64,000 nucleotides of DNA from Cyanobacteria bacterium REEB67 (GCA_018971775.1 JAGXAB010000012.1:50343-114342), one strand, 5' to 3'. Positions 50,792 to 60,300 are shown, numbered from the stretch's first letter. Numbers and translations: made by a program. The notes: generated by a model from the sequence alone, not told the origin.

Positions 50792-51820
50792 TCAACCGAA
50801 GAAGACTTCGGCGGTTTTATAGAGGTCCATATCGAGGGTCTTCAATTTATCGACCGCTTCCGAAATATCAACGTCGGTGACGACACGACCTTGTAACGCG
50901 ACCATCCGTCCGAATTTCTTTTGATGAACGAGATCAGCGGCCATGACGCCGAAGCGTGTGGCCAGGACCCGGTCAAAAGCAGTCGGTGAACCACCTCTCT
51001 GAATGTGTCCAAGAATGGTCGCCCTGGTCTCGAAACCGGTTTCCTTTTCGATGATTTTAGCCAGTCTATCGCCGATGCCGCCCAGTCTCTCATGACCGAA
51101 AGCATCGCGCACGACATCGGGACTGGCCGCTTCGTTTTCCATCTTGGCGCCTTCGGCAACGACAACTATAGAAAAATCGCGACCGCGCGCATGACGCTGT
51201 TTAATGGCACCGACGACTTCGCCGATATTGATTGGTTTTTCCGGCACGAGAATAAAGTCCGCACCACCAGCAATACCACCATAGCAAGCGATCCAGCCGG
51301 CATGACGTCCCATCACTTCGCAAACGAGCACGCGGTTGTGCGACTCGGCCGTCGTGTGCAGGCGGTCCAGCGCTTCGGCGACGATATTGACCGAAGTATC
51401 AAAACCAAAAGTAAAATCGGTGGCATTCAGATCGTTATCAATAGTTTGCGGTACGCAGACGACGTTTAAATTATGCTCTTTGTGCAAACGATTGGCGACA
51501 CCACAGGTGTCCTCTCCACCGGCGGCGATGAGCGCATCCAGGCGGTTCTTCTCCATATTTTCCAGTACCCGCTGCGGGCCGTTATCGACTGAAAAAGGAT
51601 TGGTGCGCGATGTGCGCAGGATGGTCCCGCCGCGGTGGATAAGACCACCGGTCGAATGCATGGTCAGGGGCATGACGATATTTTGAAGAGGTCCGCGCCA
51701 ACCTTCGAGAAAGCCGACCACCTCGGAAGAATACTCTTTAATAGACCTGCGCACGACAGCGCGAATGACGGCATTGGTACCGGGGCAATCGCCCCCTCCC
51801 GTGAGAATTCCGATACGCAT
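50792..51820 (-). CDS. pfkA: 6-phosphofructokinase
   Basis: A 342-residue PfkA-family kinase that phosphorylates fructose 6-phosphate. Motifs are ILTGGGDCPGTNAVIR, AAGGEDTCGVA, VPQTIDNDLNATDFTFG with the catalytic Asp, EVMGRHAGWIA, and ILGHIQRGGSPTAFDR. The residues that separate ATP from PPi users are mixed. The position equal to E. coli Gly104 is Asp (GGEDT), as in PPi enzymes, while the Gly124/Lys124 position is Gln (PQTIDND) rather than the PPi-type Lys. The phosphate donor therefore cannot be read with confidence. A TATACT box lies about 66 bases upstream, and the ATG has AAGGGAT before it. It heads the long minus-strand run to 39719. Confidence 0.93.
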   Translation of the reverse strand: MRIGILTGGGDCPGTNAVIRAVVRRSIKEYSSEVVGFLEGWRGPLQNIVMPLTMHSTGGLIHRGGTILRTSRTNPFSVDNGPQRVLENMEKNRLDALIAAGGEDTCGVANRLHKEHNLNVVCVPQTIDNDLNATDFTFGFDTSVNIVAEALDRLHTTAESHNRVLVCEVMGRHAGWIACYGGIAGGADFILVPEKPINIGEVVGAIKQRHARGRDFSIVVVAEGAKMENEAASPDVVRDAFGHERLGGIGDRLAKIIEKETGFETRATILGHIQRGGSPTAFDRVLATRFGVMAADLVHQKKFGRMVALQGRVVTDVDISEAVDKLKTLDMDLYKTAEVFFG

Positions 51821-52096
51821 AAACTATCCCTTAAATGAGCGGCGGTTAAGCTCCGGCCGAGCTCGGCAGAGTAACCATCCAAACAAGTATACGGAGGCCG
51901 CCCATCTAATGGCAGAGAGGCAACGGAACACTTAAGAATCATAAAGTTCCGGGGCTTTTAGTCCGTGATGTCCTACATTAGTAGGTCGTTAGCTCAACTT
52001 GGCCGTCGGGCGAACCACCACGAGTAGTGTTCAACTAGACGCCAGGCCAGCATTTTGCATTTGCCAAGACCCAAGGCTATCCAGTGAGGTCCTAAA

Positions 52097-53242
52097 TTGA
52101 ATCTGTACGAATATGAAGCCAAGCGCATCTTTGCCGAAGCGGGCATTAATGTCCCCACCTCGGTACGTATCACCAAACCCGAAGAGTTGACCAAGGTGCA
52201 TCTGGGTTATCCCCTCGTGCTCAAATGTCAGGTACTTTCCGGCGGCCGCGGCAAAGCCGGCGGCATCAAATTTCCCAAAAATTTGACCGAAGCGATGGAA
52301 ACAGCCAAGACACTTCTTGGCATGACAATCGGCGGATCGAAAACACAGTGCCTTCTCGTCGAGCCGGCCATGGACATTGCCCGTGAGCTTTATCTCGGCG
52401 TCACCCTCGACAGAGACCGCGGTTGTCCGATCTTCATCGCCTCCGCTGAAGGCGGCGTCGAAATCGAATCGTCCAACAATGTTTTGACCGAGCCGATCCC
52501 CTTCCCTTATCACCCCTATGTCGGTCGCAACCTGGCCAAAAAACTCGGCCTGACCGGCTCCGAACTCAATCAGGTAGCCGATATCGCCAACAAACTCTAC
52601 AGAGTTTTCGAAAGCCGCGATCTCGACCTGGCTGAAATCAATCCCCTCGTTATCTGTAAAGGCGGCGACGTAGTCGCCCTCGACGGCAAGATCATCGTTA
52701 ATGACGATTCTATAGGCCGACAGCCCTACTTCAAAGGCTGGCAGGAAGCGCACTTGATGGATCTCTCCGAACGTGAGCGCCGCGCCAAGATGACCGACCT
52801 GAACTTGGTCGAGCTCGACGGCAATATCGGCATCCTCTGCAACGGCGCCGGTCTCACCATGGCCACCATGGACATGGTCAAGGCCTTCGGCGGCGAACCG
52901 GGCAACTTCCTCGATGCCGGTGGTGGCTCCGACCAGAAAAAGACTCTGGCCGCCCTTGAGCTCGTCAATGAAAATCCCCGCGTAGACGTCATCCTCCTGA
53001 ACATCCTGGGCGGCATCACCGCCTGCGATGAAGTTGCCGGCGCCCTTGTGGACTTCATGAAGAAGTACCCGAATCGCCAGATGATCGTCCGCCTCAGAGG
53101 CAACAACCAGGACAAGGCCGAGCAAATGCTCGCCACTTCCGGCTTGAAGCTCTATCCGGACATCGAAGAAGCAGTCAAGGAAGCGGTCTCCCGCTCCAAA
53201 GCCGCCCATAAAGTGCCAGCAACTACTGCAGCCAAAGCCTAA
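52097..53242 (+). CDS. sucC: Succinate-CoA ligase, beta subunit
   Basis: A 381-residue beta subunit with an ATP-grasp nucleotide-binding domain (NLYEYEAKRIFAEAGINVPT, VLKCQVLSGGRGKAGGIKF, LDLAEINPLVI, DGKIIVNDDS) and a C-terminal CoA-ligase domain (LNILGGITACDEVAGALVDF). With SucD it interconverts succinyl-CoA and succinate with nucleotide phosphorylation, in the TCA cycle or in propionate metabolism downstream of the pccB-type carboxylase. The start is TTG at 52097 with GAGG 8 bases upstream. A 276-base gap separates it from the divergent pfkA. sucD follows after 17 bases. Confidence 0.96.
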   Translation: MNLYEYEAKRIFAEAGINVPTSVRITKPEELTKVHLGYPLVLKCQVLSGGRGKAGGIKFPKNLTEAMETAKTLLGMTIGGSKTQCLLVEPAMDIARELYLGVTLDRDRGCPIFIASAEGGVEIESSNNVLTEPIPFPYHPYVGRNLAKKLGLTGSELNQVADIANKLYRVFESRDLDLAEINPLVICKGGDVVALDGKIIVNDDSIGRQPYFKGWQEAHLMDLSERERRAKMTDLNLVELDGNIGILCNGAGLTMATMDMVKAFGGEPGNFLDAGGGSDQKKTLAALELVNENPRVDVILLNILGGITACDEVAGALVDFMKKYPNRQMIVRLRGNNQDKAEQMLATSGLKLYPDIEEAVKEAVSRSKAAHKVPATTAAKA

Positions 53243-53259
53243 GCTAGGAGGAACCACGC

Positions 53260-54144
53260 GTGATTCTTGTAGATAAAAACACAAAAGTGATCGTCCAGGG
53301 CGCCACCGGCAAAATGGGCTCAGCCCACGCCAAGCGCATGCTCGATTACGGCACCAAAATCGTCGGCGGTGTCACCCCCGGTAAAGGTGGAGAAAAAATC
53401 CACGGTTCAGTGCCGATCTTCGACACAGTCGCCGAAGCCGTCGAAAAAACAGGCGCCACTTGCTCCTGCATTTTCGTCCCTCCGTACCTTGCCCTCGATG
53501 CCGGTTACGAAGCCCTCGATGCCGGTATCAAATTGCTCGTCTTGATCACCGAAGGCATTCCGCCCCTCGATACAGCCAAGCTCGTCATGGCCGTCAAAGC
53601 CAAAGGCGCCAAGCTGATCGGACCGAACTGCCCCGGCATCATCACCCCCGGCGAATCTTTGATCGGCATTTTGCCCGGTACGATTTTCAAATCCGGTCCA
53701 GTCGGCATGGTCAGCAAATCAGGCACTTTGACCTATGAAATCGCCCTCGCTCTCACCGAAAGCGGCCATGGTCAATCGACCTGCGTCGGCGTCGGCGGCG
53801 ACCCGGTCAAAGGTCTGGATTATCAGGAAGTCTTGATGATGTTCGAAAACGATCCTAAAACCGAAGTGATGGTAATGATCGGTGAAATCGGCGGCAGCGC
53901 TGAAGAAGAAGCCGCAGCCTTCATCAAGAAAAACATCAAGAAGCCTGTTATCGGCTATATCGCCGGACAGACTGCCCCTCCGGGCAAACGCATGGGCCAC
54001 GCTGGTGCCATCATCTCTGGTGGCAAGGGTACAGCCGCTTCCAAACTGGAAGCCTTCAAAGAAAATGGCGTACGCGTAGCGATGACTCCAAACGAAGTCG
54101 CCAGGCAAGTTGCCGAAGCGCTCAAACAGCCGGCTAGAGCCTAA
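53260..54144 (+). CDS. sucD: Succinate-CoA ligase, alpha subunit
   Basis: A 294-residue alpha subunit. A CoA-binding Rossmann domain ([31 protein letters not shown]) is followed by the ligase domain with the phosphohistidine region [18 protein letters not shown] ([20 protein letters not shown]) that carries the catalytic His. GTG start at 53260 with a strong AGGAGG site. It is read with sucC and ends at a good terminator. Confidence 0.96.
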   Translation: MILVDKNTKVIVQGATGKMGSAHAKRMLDYGTKIVGGVTPGKGGEKIHGSVPIFDTVAEAVEKTGATCSCIFVPPYLALDAGYEALDAGIKLLVLITEGIPPLDTAKLVMAVKAKGAKLIGPNCPGIITPGESLIGILPGTIFKSGPVGMVSKSGTLTYEIALALTESGHGQSTCVGVGGDPVKGLDYQEVLMMFENDPKTEVMVMIGEIGGSAEEEAAAFIKKNIKKPVIGYIAGQTAPPGKRMGHAGAIISGGKGTAASKLEAFKENGVRVAMTPNEVARQVAEALKQPARA

Positions 54145-54165
54145 CTGCTCGTCGTGATATAAAAA

Positions 54166-54203
54166 AGAAAAGACGGGGTAATAAACTGCCTCGTCTTTTT
54201 TTG
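54166..54203 (+). terminator. Rho-independent terminator after sucCD
   Basis: AAGACGGGG / CCTCGTCTT (9 pairs, one G-U) with TTTTTTT on the right and AAAAAA on the left. It lies between the convergent sucD and FAD monooxygenase genes and can serve both. Confidence 0.88.
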
Positions 54204-54206
54204 CTA

Positions 54207-56006
54207 TTAAGTCGCATTGACCAGGGTTGCTTGAAAAATACGGAGCAAATATTCTTCCAATTTTTCATATATCGCCGGCTGGCCTTTGAAGCCGATGTAG
54301 CCATCAGGCCTGAGCAAGTATAGACATTCGGAGCTGGCGCCGTAGTATTCGTGCAAATAGCGCTCTTCGTCATAAATGGTCAGGGCGTAGTTGGGCAGTT
54401 TTTTTGCTTGCTCGCCAAAAGGCACCACGACATAAATGTCGATCCAGTCGCAAAAGCGGCTGGCCACCTTATATTCAAGCTCATAAAGATGCTTGTAGCC
54501 TTCTTCACTCGCTTCGTAGCCATCGAAGAGCAGGAGCTTGAAACGCGGCGAGCCGATATGATGCGAGAGACGAAAGCCAAAATCATCGAGCTCGGCGTCC
54601 GGGGCAAAGTCACCGGCCTTGGCCGCGTCTGCGAAATCCATCCAGGCACCGAGGCCGGGAAGCTCGATCGTAGCCTTTTTAAAAGGCAGGGGAAAAAGGC
54701 TGCGCCCTATGGACTCAACCTGAGGCCTGTGACTTTCCTGAGCCAGACTGAGACCGCGATAGCTGAGTGCCGTTTCCGCCTCGCTCTTCAAAAGGCGCTG
54801 CTGGACCAGTTCATGGGCGGACATAAAGGCCATGAGCGCTTCGCGCACAGGCTTTGCTACCGGACTCTTTAAACTGACGACTTTGGTCGAAAGGTCCGAA
54901 GTCTTGAGAAAGGCCATGCTTGCCGCCTGGCGCTCTTCCTTATAGGTAGCGAGCAAAGTATCAGAGGCTAGATTACGACTGGCCAGGCCAAGCTTCCAGC
55001 CAAGATTGATGGCGTCCTGCACGGCGGTATTGAAGCCGGTTGAGAGCAAGGGACTATGCACATGGCCGGCTTCTCCGGCCAGAAAAATTCGCCCGCTCTG
55101 GTAGGAGGAGGCGGCGCGACGATGCACTTTAAACCATGTCAGGGAGCGAGGATCGCCGATCGCGCCTTCTTTAAGGTTGAGACTCTTGCCGGCGCGCTTC
55201 GAGACGACATCGACCAGAGTGGGCAGGTCGAAGGTTTTTCCGGTCACTTTTGCGGTACCGCCGGCATTGACCGCCGCTTCGAAGAGTATGCGGAAGCGGC
55301 CCTCAGCTTGGGGAATGAAGACCATCGCACCGTGCTCGCTAAAATAAGCGTGCAGCTCATCGTCTTGCAAATCACAATCGATAGCGACATCGGCCGAGCC
55401 GAAGATATCGGCTTCGGCAGCGCCTTCAAAGCGCAGCCCGGCCAGCTCGCGCACAGCACTATGTTGACCATCGCAACCGACGACATACTTAGTGCGATAA
55501 ATCACATCCTCGCTGGCGCCACCTTCAGCGGTGCACCTTACAGTCGATCTGACCGCATATTCATCCTGCTCGAGAGCAAGAAGCTCGCAATTACGTTCAA
55601 TCAAAATTTCGGCACAGGCTAGATTATCAGCCAGTAGATTTTCGGCCGAAGCAAGAGGTAGAGCAAGCAAAAATTTGTAAGGTGAGTCGAGTTCATCGAA
55701 ATCGAGATGGACAATACGCTTACCCTGGCCGTAGACATTACTGCCGCGCAAAGCAATGCCCTGCTCGATAAAGGCTTCGGCAAAGCCGAGATTACCGAGA
55801 TGCTCGAGGGTACGAGTATTGACTATAACGGTCTCGGAACTTGCGGCAAGACCAGCCAGGCGATCGATGATTTTAAATTTGAGGCCGCGACTGAGGCAGT
55901 CATTGGCGAGGGCCAGACCGACCGGACCGGCTCCGACAATCAAGACATCGCAATCACATTCTGGCGGAGACTGGTTTCTGGCACTGGCATCCAATGATGA
56001 ATTCAC
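54207..56006 (-). CDS. FAD-dependent aromatic-hydroxylase-type monooxygenase
   Basis: About 599 residues from GTG 56006, chosen because AGGAAAAAC lies directly before it; the frame runs open to 56066, but a TATAAT box overlaps that start. The N-terminal FAD motif is VLIVGAGPVGLALANDCLSR. The second dinucleotide motif is VVGCDGQHSAVRELAG and the third FLAGEAGHVHSPLLSTGFN, as in the p-hydroxybenzoate hydroxylase family. The C-terminal ~170 residues form a thioredoxin-like domain, usual in phenol-hydroxylase-type members. It uses NAD(P)H and O2 to hydroxylate an aromatic or polyketide-like substrate that cannot be named. Stands alone, convergent with sucCD. Confidence 0.88.
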   Translation of the reverse strand: MNSSLDASARNQSPPECDCDVLIVGAGPVGLALANDCLSRGLKFKIIDRLAGLAASSETVIVNTRTLEHLGNLGFAEAFIEQGIALRGSNVYGQGKRIVHLDFDELDSPYKFLLALPLASAENLLADNLACAEILIERNCELLALEQDEYAVRSTVRCTAEGGASEDVIYRTKYVVGCDGQHSAVRELAGLRFEGAAEADIFGSADVAIDCDLQDDELHAYFSEHGAMVFIPQAEGRFRILFEAAVNAGGTAKVTGKTFDLPTLVDVVSKRAGKSLNLKEGAIGDPRSLTWFKVHRRAASSYQSGRIFLAGEAGHVHSPLLSTGFNTAVQDAINLGWKLGLASRNLASDTLLATYKEERQAASMAFLKTSDLSTKVVSLKSPVAKPVREALMAFMSAHELVQQRLLKSEAETALSYRGLSLAQESHRPQVESIGRSLFPLPFKKATIELPGLGAWMDFADAAKAGDFAPDAELDDFGFRLSHHIGSPRFKLLLFDGYEASEEGYKHLYELEYKVASRFCDWIDIYVVVPFGEQAKKLPNYALTIYDEERYLHEYYGASSECLYLLRPDGYIGFKGQPAIYEKLEEYLLRIFQATLVNAT

Positions 56007-56065
56007 GTTTTTCCTGCTCGGATTGGCCGACCGAAATGGCCTTTGGTTAGGATTGCCCTGCTGCA

Positions 56066-56071
56066 ATTATA
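56066..56071 (-). promoter_or_regulatory. Candidate -10 box for the FAD monooxygenase gene
   Basis: TATAAT on the minus strand, 60 bases before the GTG start; no convincing -35. It supports the downstream start choice. Confidence 0.4.
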
Positions 56072-56210
56072 GAAGATTGCCAGTCCAGAAGAAATAATTT
56101 AGGATAGACTGAATGATAGATGCTGTTGCCTTTTAACCGAATAATCTCTGTGATTTTAACAGTCCCATTTAACCGTCCAATTTAATAGGAATCTTGCCCA
56201 GGGGTGACTG

Positions 56211-57182
56211 ATGAGCGACGACAATAGTCAAAAGGCAGCAGGCCGTCGCCCTATGCGTGCGCTCGTCTTGCCGGGCGGCGGAGGCCGAGGCGCATACCAG
56301 GTGGGCGTCCTCAAAGCCCTGAAAGCGGAAGGGATAGAATTTGATCTCGCTTTTGGTACAAGCATCGGCGGCATCAACGCCACTCTTTTTGCCCAGGGCG
56401 ATCAAAGCCGCCTGGAAGATCTCTGGTGCTCGATTCGCAGCAAAGATATTTTCTCACTGCCCTCGGCTCACCAGATCGGACGCCTCGTACTCGGACATAA
56501 ACTCGGCCTGCTCGATACATCGCCGCTCGAGGATTTAATCCGTCGCGAGGTCAATCTCCAGAAAGTAAAAGCAAGCAAGATGAAACTCGGCTGGTGCACA
56601 ACCGATCTTTGCAGCCTGGAAACCAAAATGATTACCGTCGATGAAATAATGTCGACAAACGAACTCGTCGATGTCTTGATGGCCACCTCGGCTCTGCCCC
56701 TGGCCTTTCCGCCCCGACATATCCAGGGCAAAGGTCTGTGGATAGATGGCGGCCTGGTGCGCAATACGCCAATGGAAACCGCCATTCACATGGGCGCCGA
56801 CGAGGTCTATATGGTGCTTCTGCATCCGGAAAGCATCAATACCTGCCCGGTCAATATGTTCGAAGTGCTGATTCGCTGCCTCGATATCGTCCTCGATGCT
56901 TCAGCGCGCAAAGAAGTACAGGCAGCAGAACTCTACAACCGCCTGATCGACAGCGGCTCGGAAGAATCGAAGGGTCGCAAGAAAGTGAAGATCCGCATCT
57001 TCCAGCCCAAACGGGGCTTCAATACCAATCTGCTCGATATCGATCCGGAGCGCTCGCGCCGCTTTATCAAACACGGCTTCGAAGACGCGCAGGAACAGCT
57101 GGCCTTGATTCGCCAGGAAGAACTCGGTGAAATCAGCGAAGCTCCAGATACGGTGACTGGAGAAAAACAAGCCATCGCTTAA
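56211..57182 (+). CDS. Patatin-like phospholipase
   Basis: A 323-residue lipid acyl hydrolase. The oxyanion loop is VLPGGGGRGAYQVGVLKAL, the nucleophile Ser is in FGTSIGGINA (GxSxG), and the dyad Asp is in LWIDGGLVRNTP. No signal peptide or membrane helix, so it acts in the cytoplasm or at the inner face of the membrane, releasing fatty acids from phospholipids. The C-terminal ~100 residues (KKVKIRIFQPKRGFNTNLLD) are typical of this family. The start ATG has GGGGTGA upstream. A hairpin spans its stop codon. It could take part in the same lipid turnover as the cassette at 40429-47977. Confidence 0.92.
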   Translation: MSDDNSQKAAGRRPMRALVLPGGGGRGAYQVGVLKALKAEGIEFDLAFGTSIGGINATLFAQGDQSRLEDLWCSIRSKDIFSLPSAHQIGRLVLGHKLGLLDTSPLEDLIRREVNLQKVKASKMKLGWCTTDLCSLETKMITVDEIMSTNELVDVLMATSALPLAFPPRHIQGKGLWIDGGLVRNTPMETAIHMGADEVYMVLLHPESINTCPVNMFEVLIRCLDIVLDASARKEVQAAELYNRLIDSGSEESKGRKKVKIRIFQPKRGFNTNLLDIDPERSRRFIKHGFEDAQEQLALIRQEELGEISEAPDTVTGEKQAIA

Positions 57183-57197
57183 CAGAAGCGACGGCTT
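57169..57197 (+). terminator. Hairpin across the patatin stop codon, probable terminator
   Basis: AAGCCATCGCTT / AAGCGACGGCTT (one mismatch, 5-base loop containing part of the stop) is followed by GTTCATTTGTTTG. The U-tract is modest, so it is a probable rather than certain terminator. Confidence 0.6.
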
Positions 57198-57242
57198 GTT
57201 CATTTGTTTGCCTTCGGTTTTCGGCTCGGCTCCAGCCGGGAC

Positions 57243-57749
57243 TCAGTACTGGAAGCCGTCTTTGCGCAGGTGCACCATCGGCTCATCGCCACCATTGAGC
57301 AATTCTCCGTCGACAATTTCTCCGACAACAAGCACATGGTCGGATGCATCAGTCACGGATTTAACGGTAGCAACCATATACGATACTGCTTCTTGAAATA
57401 CAGGAGCGTCGCTTACCTTATCGAGCAGGGCAATACCCTCGAATTTAGCATCGGTATCGGCGTCATGATGAGGCTTGGCGAAGGACTTAAAAATATCCAT
57501 ATTGCGTTTGGACAAAACATTTACGCCAAACCTATCGCCTACTTTCAGCGCTTCCATAATCGGGCGGGATTTATTGACTGCCACTACTATTGATGGCGGC
57601 TCAAAACCAGCTTGAGCGATCCAGCTGGCCATCATGCCGTCTTTTTTGCCGGAGTGTAAAACAGTGACAATGAAAACGCCGCTGGGAACGCGTCCAAGTG
57701 CCGGTCCGATTCTTGCTTTCAATTCACTGGTGGTCGTGGCGGATGTCAT
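57243..57749 (-). CDS. Flavin reductase-like domain protein
   Basis: A 168-residue FMN-binding split-barrel protein. It matches the flavin-reductase-like domain also found at the end of cyanobacterial flavodiiron proteins: ALGRVPSGVFIVTVLHSG, DGMMASWIAQAGFEPPSIVV, and the C-terminal HVLVVGEIVDGELLN. It would reduce free or bound flavin with NAD(P)H or act as a flavin-binding redox partner. It begins 28 bases after the YvcK gene's stop and is probably the last gene of that operon; whether it serves the same process is unclear. Confidence 0.85.
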   Translation of the reverse strand: MTSATTTSELKARIGPALGRVPSGVFIVTVLHSGKKDGMMASWIAQAGFEPPSIVVAVNKSRPIMEALKVGDRFGVNVLSKRNMDIFKSFAKPHHDADTDAKFEGIALLDKVSDAPVFQEAVSYMVATVKSVTDASDHVLVVGEIVDGELLNGGDEPMVHLRKDGFQY

Positions 57750-57777
57750 TTTTACCTCTTTTTCTTACTCGTTTTGG

Positions 57778-59283
57778 TCAAAGGCTGGAAACATATTCCT
57801 TGTCATCGGAAGGTTCAGTATTAGGTTTCGGCATCTGTGGATTTTGAACAATGGCCTTGGCTCTAGTGCTATTGCCGGAGCTCAGCTCAGCATTTGCATT
57901 GCCGACCGGTCGGCCGCCCATCAGACGATCAGACTTTTTTTTAACAGTCTTGCGCTTGGCTCTGACTCGGAAAAACCACATCATGATCGTACGGGCCAGC
58001 TGCACAGGATCGTGGTGCGAGACAGCAGCATCACTGACGATACTCTTCGAAATCGCCCCGACCGCTAAGCTTTTCACTTTTTCGGCGTCGAAGCGCACCG
58101 GCGTGGCACCGTCGGCAAGGCCACTCCAGCGCTCGGCGGGAGTCTTGGAAAGATCGCTTACCAGAACAGTGTTCATCAATAGATTACCCTGACCAGCGGG
58201 CGTGCCGGAGTTTAGCATGAGCGCTTCGACGTGATCGCCTACGGTGTAATTGGTTGTCTCACCGGGCTGGGTGAGGATATTGCAGACATAAAGCTTAGCC
58301 GCGCCTGACTGGCGGACAGCCGCGGCAATACCGGGGACGAGAAGATTGGGCACAATCGATGTATAAAGTGAACCCGGCCCGAGGATTATTAGCTCGGCGT
58401 CGAGAATCGCTTCAACAGCTTCGACTGTGGCTTTGGGATTGGGCGGATCGGTGAGAACTCTTCTGATCCGGACATCACTGTGGGAGATGTGAGATTCTCC
58501 GCGGACCTCAGTGCCGTCCTGCATTTCAGCAACCAGAGTGATATTGTCCAGGGTAGACGGCAAAACCTGACCGCAGCTATTAAGGACTCGGCTGGCAGTG
58601 CGCACGGCTTGAATCATATCGCCCTTGGTGATGGCAACCAGAGCGGTAATAAACAAATTGCCGAAGTTATGTCCTTCCAGGCCCTGGCCGTGTTCGAAAC
58701 GATAATGAAAAAGTTCCGTTACCAGCTTATCTTCATCGGCAAGGGCAGTGATGCAGTTGCGAATATCGCCGGGCGGCAAGACTCCAAGCTCCTGACGCAA
58801 TCTTCCGGAGCTCCCGCCGTCATCTGCAACGGTGACGATGGCGGTGATGTTATTTGTGAAACGCTTCAAGCCGCGCAATAAATTGGAGAGACCGGTACCG
58901 CCGCCAATGACGACTACCTTCGGGCCTTTGTCTAAATGGCGTTTGCGATACAGAACGTCAGGGAGCGCTTCGCGATCGTCCGGCAGATAAGCGCCGAGAA
59001 TCATCTTGGTACCTTCAATCAGGCCATAAATGAACACAGTCGCCGAAGCGACAATGGCGAGTATGCCATTCCAGCGACGCGGCAAGAAATGAGCGGCATC
59101 GAAAACAATGTCCCGGAAAAAACTTCCTACCTGATAGAGCGGATGCACACCAATGAGAAGCAATACTCCATAAATGATGCCGACAAGGGCTAGACCGACG
59201 ACAAGAATCCAGCGCTTCAAACCTGGCAGCATCATGCGCCGCATGCGATAATCGAGAGAGGGGCGGTATTTCTCTTCGCTCAT
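57778..59283 (-). CDS. YvcK/CofD-like gluconeogenesis/envelope factor with N-terminal membrane helices
   Basis: A 501-residue protein. Two hydrophobic helices near the N-terminus (about 26-46, ILVVGLALVGIIYGVLLLIG, and 70-90, ILAIVASATVFIYGLIEG) anchor a CofD-like domain (about 120-420). That domain has VVVIGGGTGLSNLLRGLKRF, VTVADDGGSSGRLRQELG, PPGDIRNCITALAD and LEGHNFGNLFITAL. The fold binds UDP-sugars in YvcK, which supports growth on gluconeogenic carbon and cell-wall synthesis. Membrane helices before the YvcK domain are uncommon in the Firmicute proteins but occur in cyanobacterial-type ones. The C-terminal ~80 residues are basic and disordered. Its ATG overlaps the RapZ-domain gene stop (ATGA), so translation is coupled. 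Confidence 0.9.
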   Translation of the reverse strand: MSEEKYRPSLDYRMRRMMLPGLKRWILVVGLALVGIIYGVLLLIGVHPLYQVGSFFRDIVFDAAHFLPRRWNGILAIVASATVFIYGLIEGTKMILGAYLPDDREALPDVLYRKRHLDKGPKVVVIGGGTGLSNLLRGLKRFTNNITAIVTVADDGGSSGRLRQELGVLPPGDIRNCITALADEDKLVTELFHYRFEHGQGLEGHNFGNLFITALVAITKGDMIQAVRTASRVLNSCGQVLPSTLDNITLVAEMQDGTEVRGESHISHSDVRIRRVLTDPPNPKATVEAVEAILDAELIILGPGSLYTSIVPNLLVPGIAAAVRQSGAAKLYVCNILTQPGETTNYTVGDHVEALMLNSGTPAGQGNLLMNTVLVSDLSKTPAERWSGLADGATPVRFDAEKVKSLAVGAISKSIVSDAAVSHHDPVQLARTIMMWFFRVRAKRKTVKKKSDRLMGGRPVGNANAELSSGNSTRAKAIVQNPQMPKPNTEPSDDKEYVSSL

Positions 59284-59930
59284 TGCTTGACACCGGATTC
59301 GATCGATTCGGGCATTTTGTCCTCGCCACGATCGGCCCTGCCACCGCCTGCGGTGCGTACATCGGAAGCACTGCGACGGTCGCTATTGCTGCGGCGGTCA
59401 CCGCTCTGGCGTCGCTCGGAACCATTAGCATTATTACCAGTGCCATTGCCCGGATGAGGTCCGCCGGCGTGACCGGCTTTGGCTGTCGCGATGCCGCCAC
59501 CGTCAACACCAAGCTCTCGGTGCTCGACAATGACGTGATAATTTGGATAGTCCCTTTTCAAAATCTGTGATAGGGCCTCGACCACAGCCACCGAGCGATG
59601 CTGGCCACCGGTGCAGCCTATGGCGATAGTGACATGATTGGTTTTTGTCGCTAAAAGTGCGGGCACAAATTGTTCGAGCAGGCGCAAAAGATTACCGACA
59701 AAATCTTTGGCGTGATCTTGCTCCATCACGTAATTGCGCACTCTTTCGTCTTTGCCGTTTAGTGGTCGCAATTCTTCAACCCAATAGGGATTTTTCAAAA
59801 AGCGCACATCGAGCATGAGATTGGCATTGGGCAAATCATTTTTTTTGAAGCCGAAGGAAATGACTTTCACCTGCGGCTTGCCGTCGTGACGGTTATGAGC
59901 GCTCTTTTCCACTGTTTCGATTTCAGACAC
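59280..59930 (-). CDS. RapZ C-terminal domain protein (no kinase-like half)
   Basis: A 216-residue protein. Residues 20-145 match the C-terminal domain of RapZ/YvcJ: VKVISFGFKKNDLPNANLML, DVRFLKNPYWVEELRPLNGK, and IAIGCTGGQHRSVAVVEAL. The N-terminal Walker P-loop half of normal ~285-residue RapZ is absent, replaced by 18 polar residues. This domain alone binds small RNA and RNase E, and amino-sugar phosphate, in E. coli RapZ. The last ~65 residues are a basic, disordered tail (ERRQSGDRRSNSDRRS). It overlaps the genes on both sides (8 bases with the upstream one, 4 with YvcK). Start is GTG 59930. Likely links RNA-based control with YvcK. Confidence 0.88.
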   Translation of the reverse strand: MSEIETVEKSAHNRHDGKPQVKVISFGFKKNDLPNANLMLDVRFLKNPYWVEELRPLNGKDERVRNYVMEQDHAKDFVGNLLRLLEQFVPALLATKTNHVTIAIGCTGGQHRSVAVVEALSQILKRDYPNYHVIVEHRELGVDGGGIATAKAGHAGGPHPGNGTGNNANGSERRQSGDRRSNSDRRSASDVRTAGGGRADRGEDKMPESIESGVKQ

Positions 59931-60270
59931 TTAACTCTGTCTCCGCCGCTTTTGCCAGGGCTTCCTTGGACGAGCGAGGTATACCCTCGGACCACACTTT
60001 GAGCTGTTCCTGATGCAGTATCACATTTTGACCCAGCGTAGAGCAAGCGGTCATCTCGAAACCCGGCGCCAGGTCAAAGCGTAGATTGGTGTAACCGCAA
60101 AGGCGGCAGTTGAGGGTCTCACCAAGGTCATTGCGCACGGCCTCGACAGCGAAGCCCTTTTGTTGAAGTTGCTCGAGATAAAACGTACGGCTGCGCCTCA
60201 AGGCAAGCCTGGCGCCTAATCGAGCCATGTGCCTAATGCCGCAGAGGTTTTCCCTCATGCTCCAGAACAT
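59923..60270 (-). CDS. Small protein with a CxxC pair, unknown function
   Basis: A 115-residue protein from ATG 60270 (GAGG 9 bases upstream). The N-terminal ~45 residues are basic and helical (MARLGARLALRRSRTFYLEQ). The middle has one CRLCGYTNLRF pair and a later single Cys (ACSTLGQ), too few for a classical zinc ribbon on its own. The C-terminus is acidic-helical. It lies 30 bases after def and overlaps the RapZ-domain gene by eight bases, so it belongs to that operon. No family recognised. Confidence 0.65.
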   Translation of the reverse strand: MFWSMRENLCGIRHMARLGARLALRRSRTFYLEQLQQKGFAVEAVRNDLGETLNCRLCGYTNLRFDLAPGFEMTACSTLGQNVILHQEQLKVWSEGIPRSSKEALAKAAETELSV

Positions 60271-60300
60271 TTTATTAGCCTCGTAATCTGAGGACGCTTA

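Noticed and set aside
51821..52096. Possible tRNA or riboswitch in the pfkA/sucC gap
   Set aside because: Only a small CCTAC-ATTA-GTAGG hairpin is present; no cloverleaf arms or known core.
52031..53284. 417-codon minus-strand frame opposite sucC
   Set aside because: Long antisense frame produced by codon bias; sucC is unambiguous on the plus strand.
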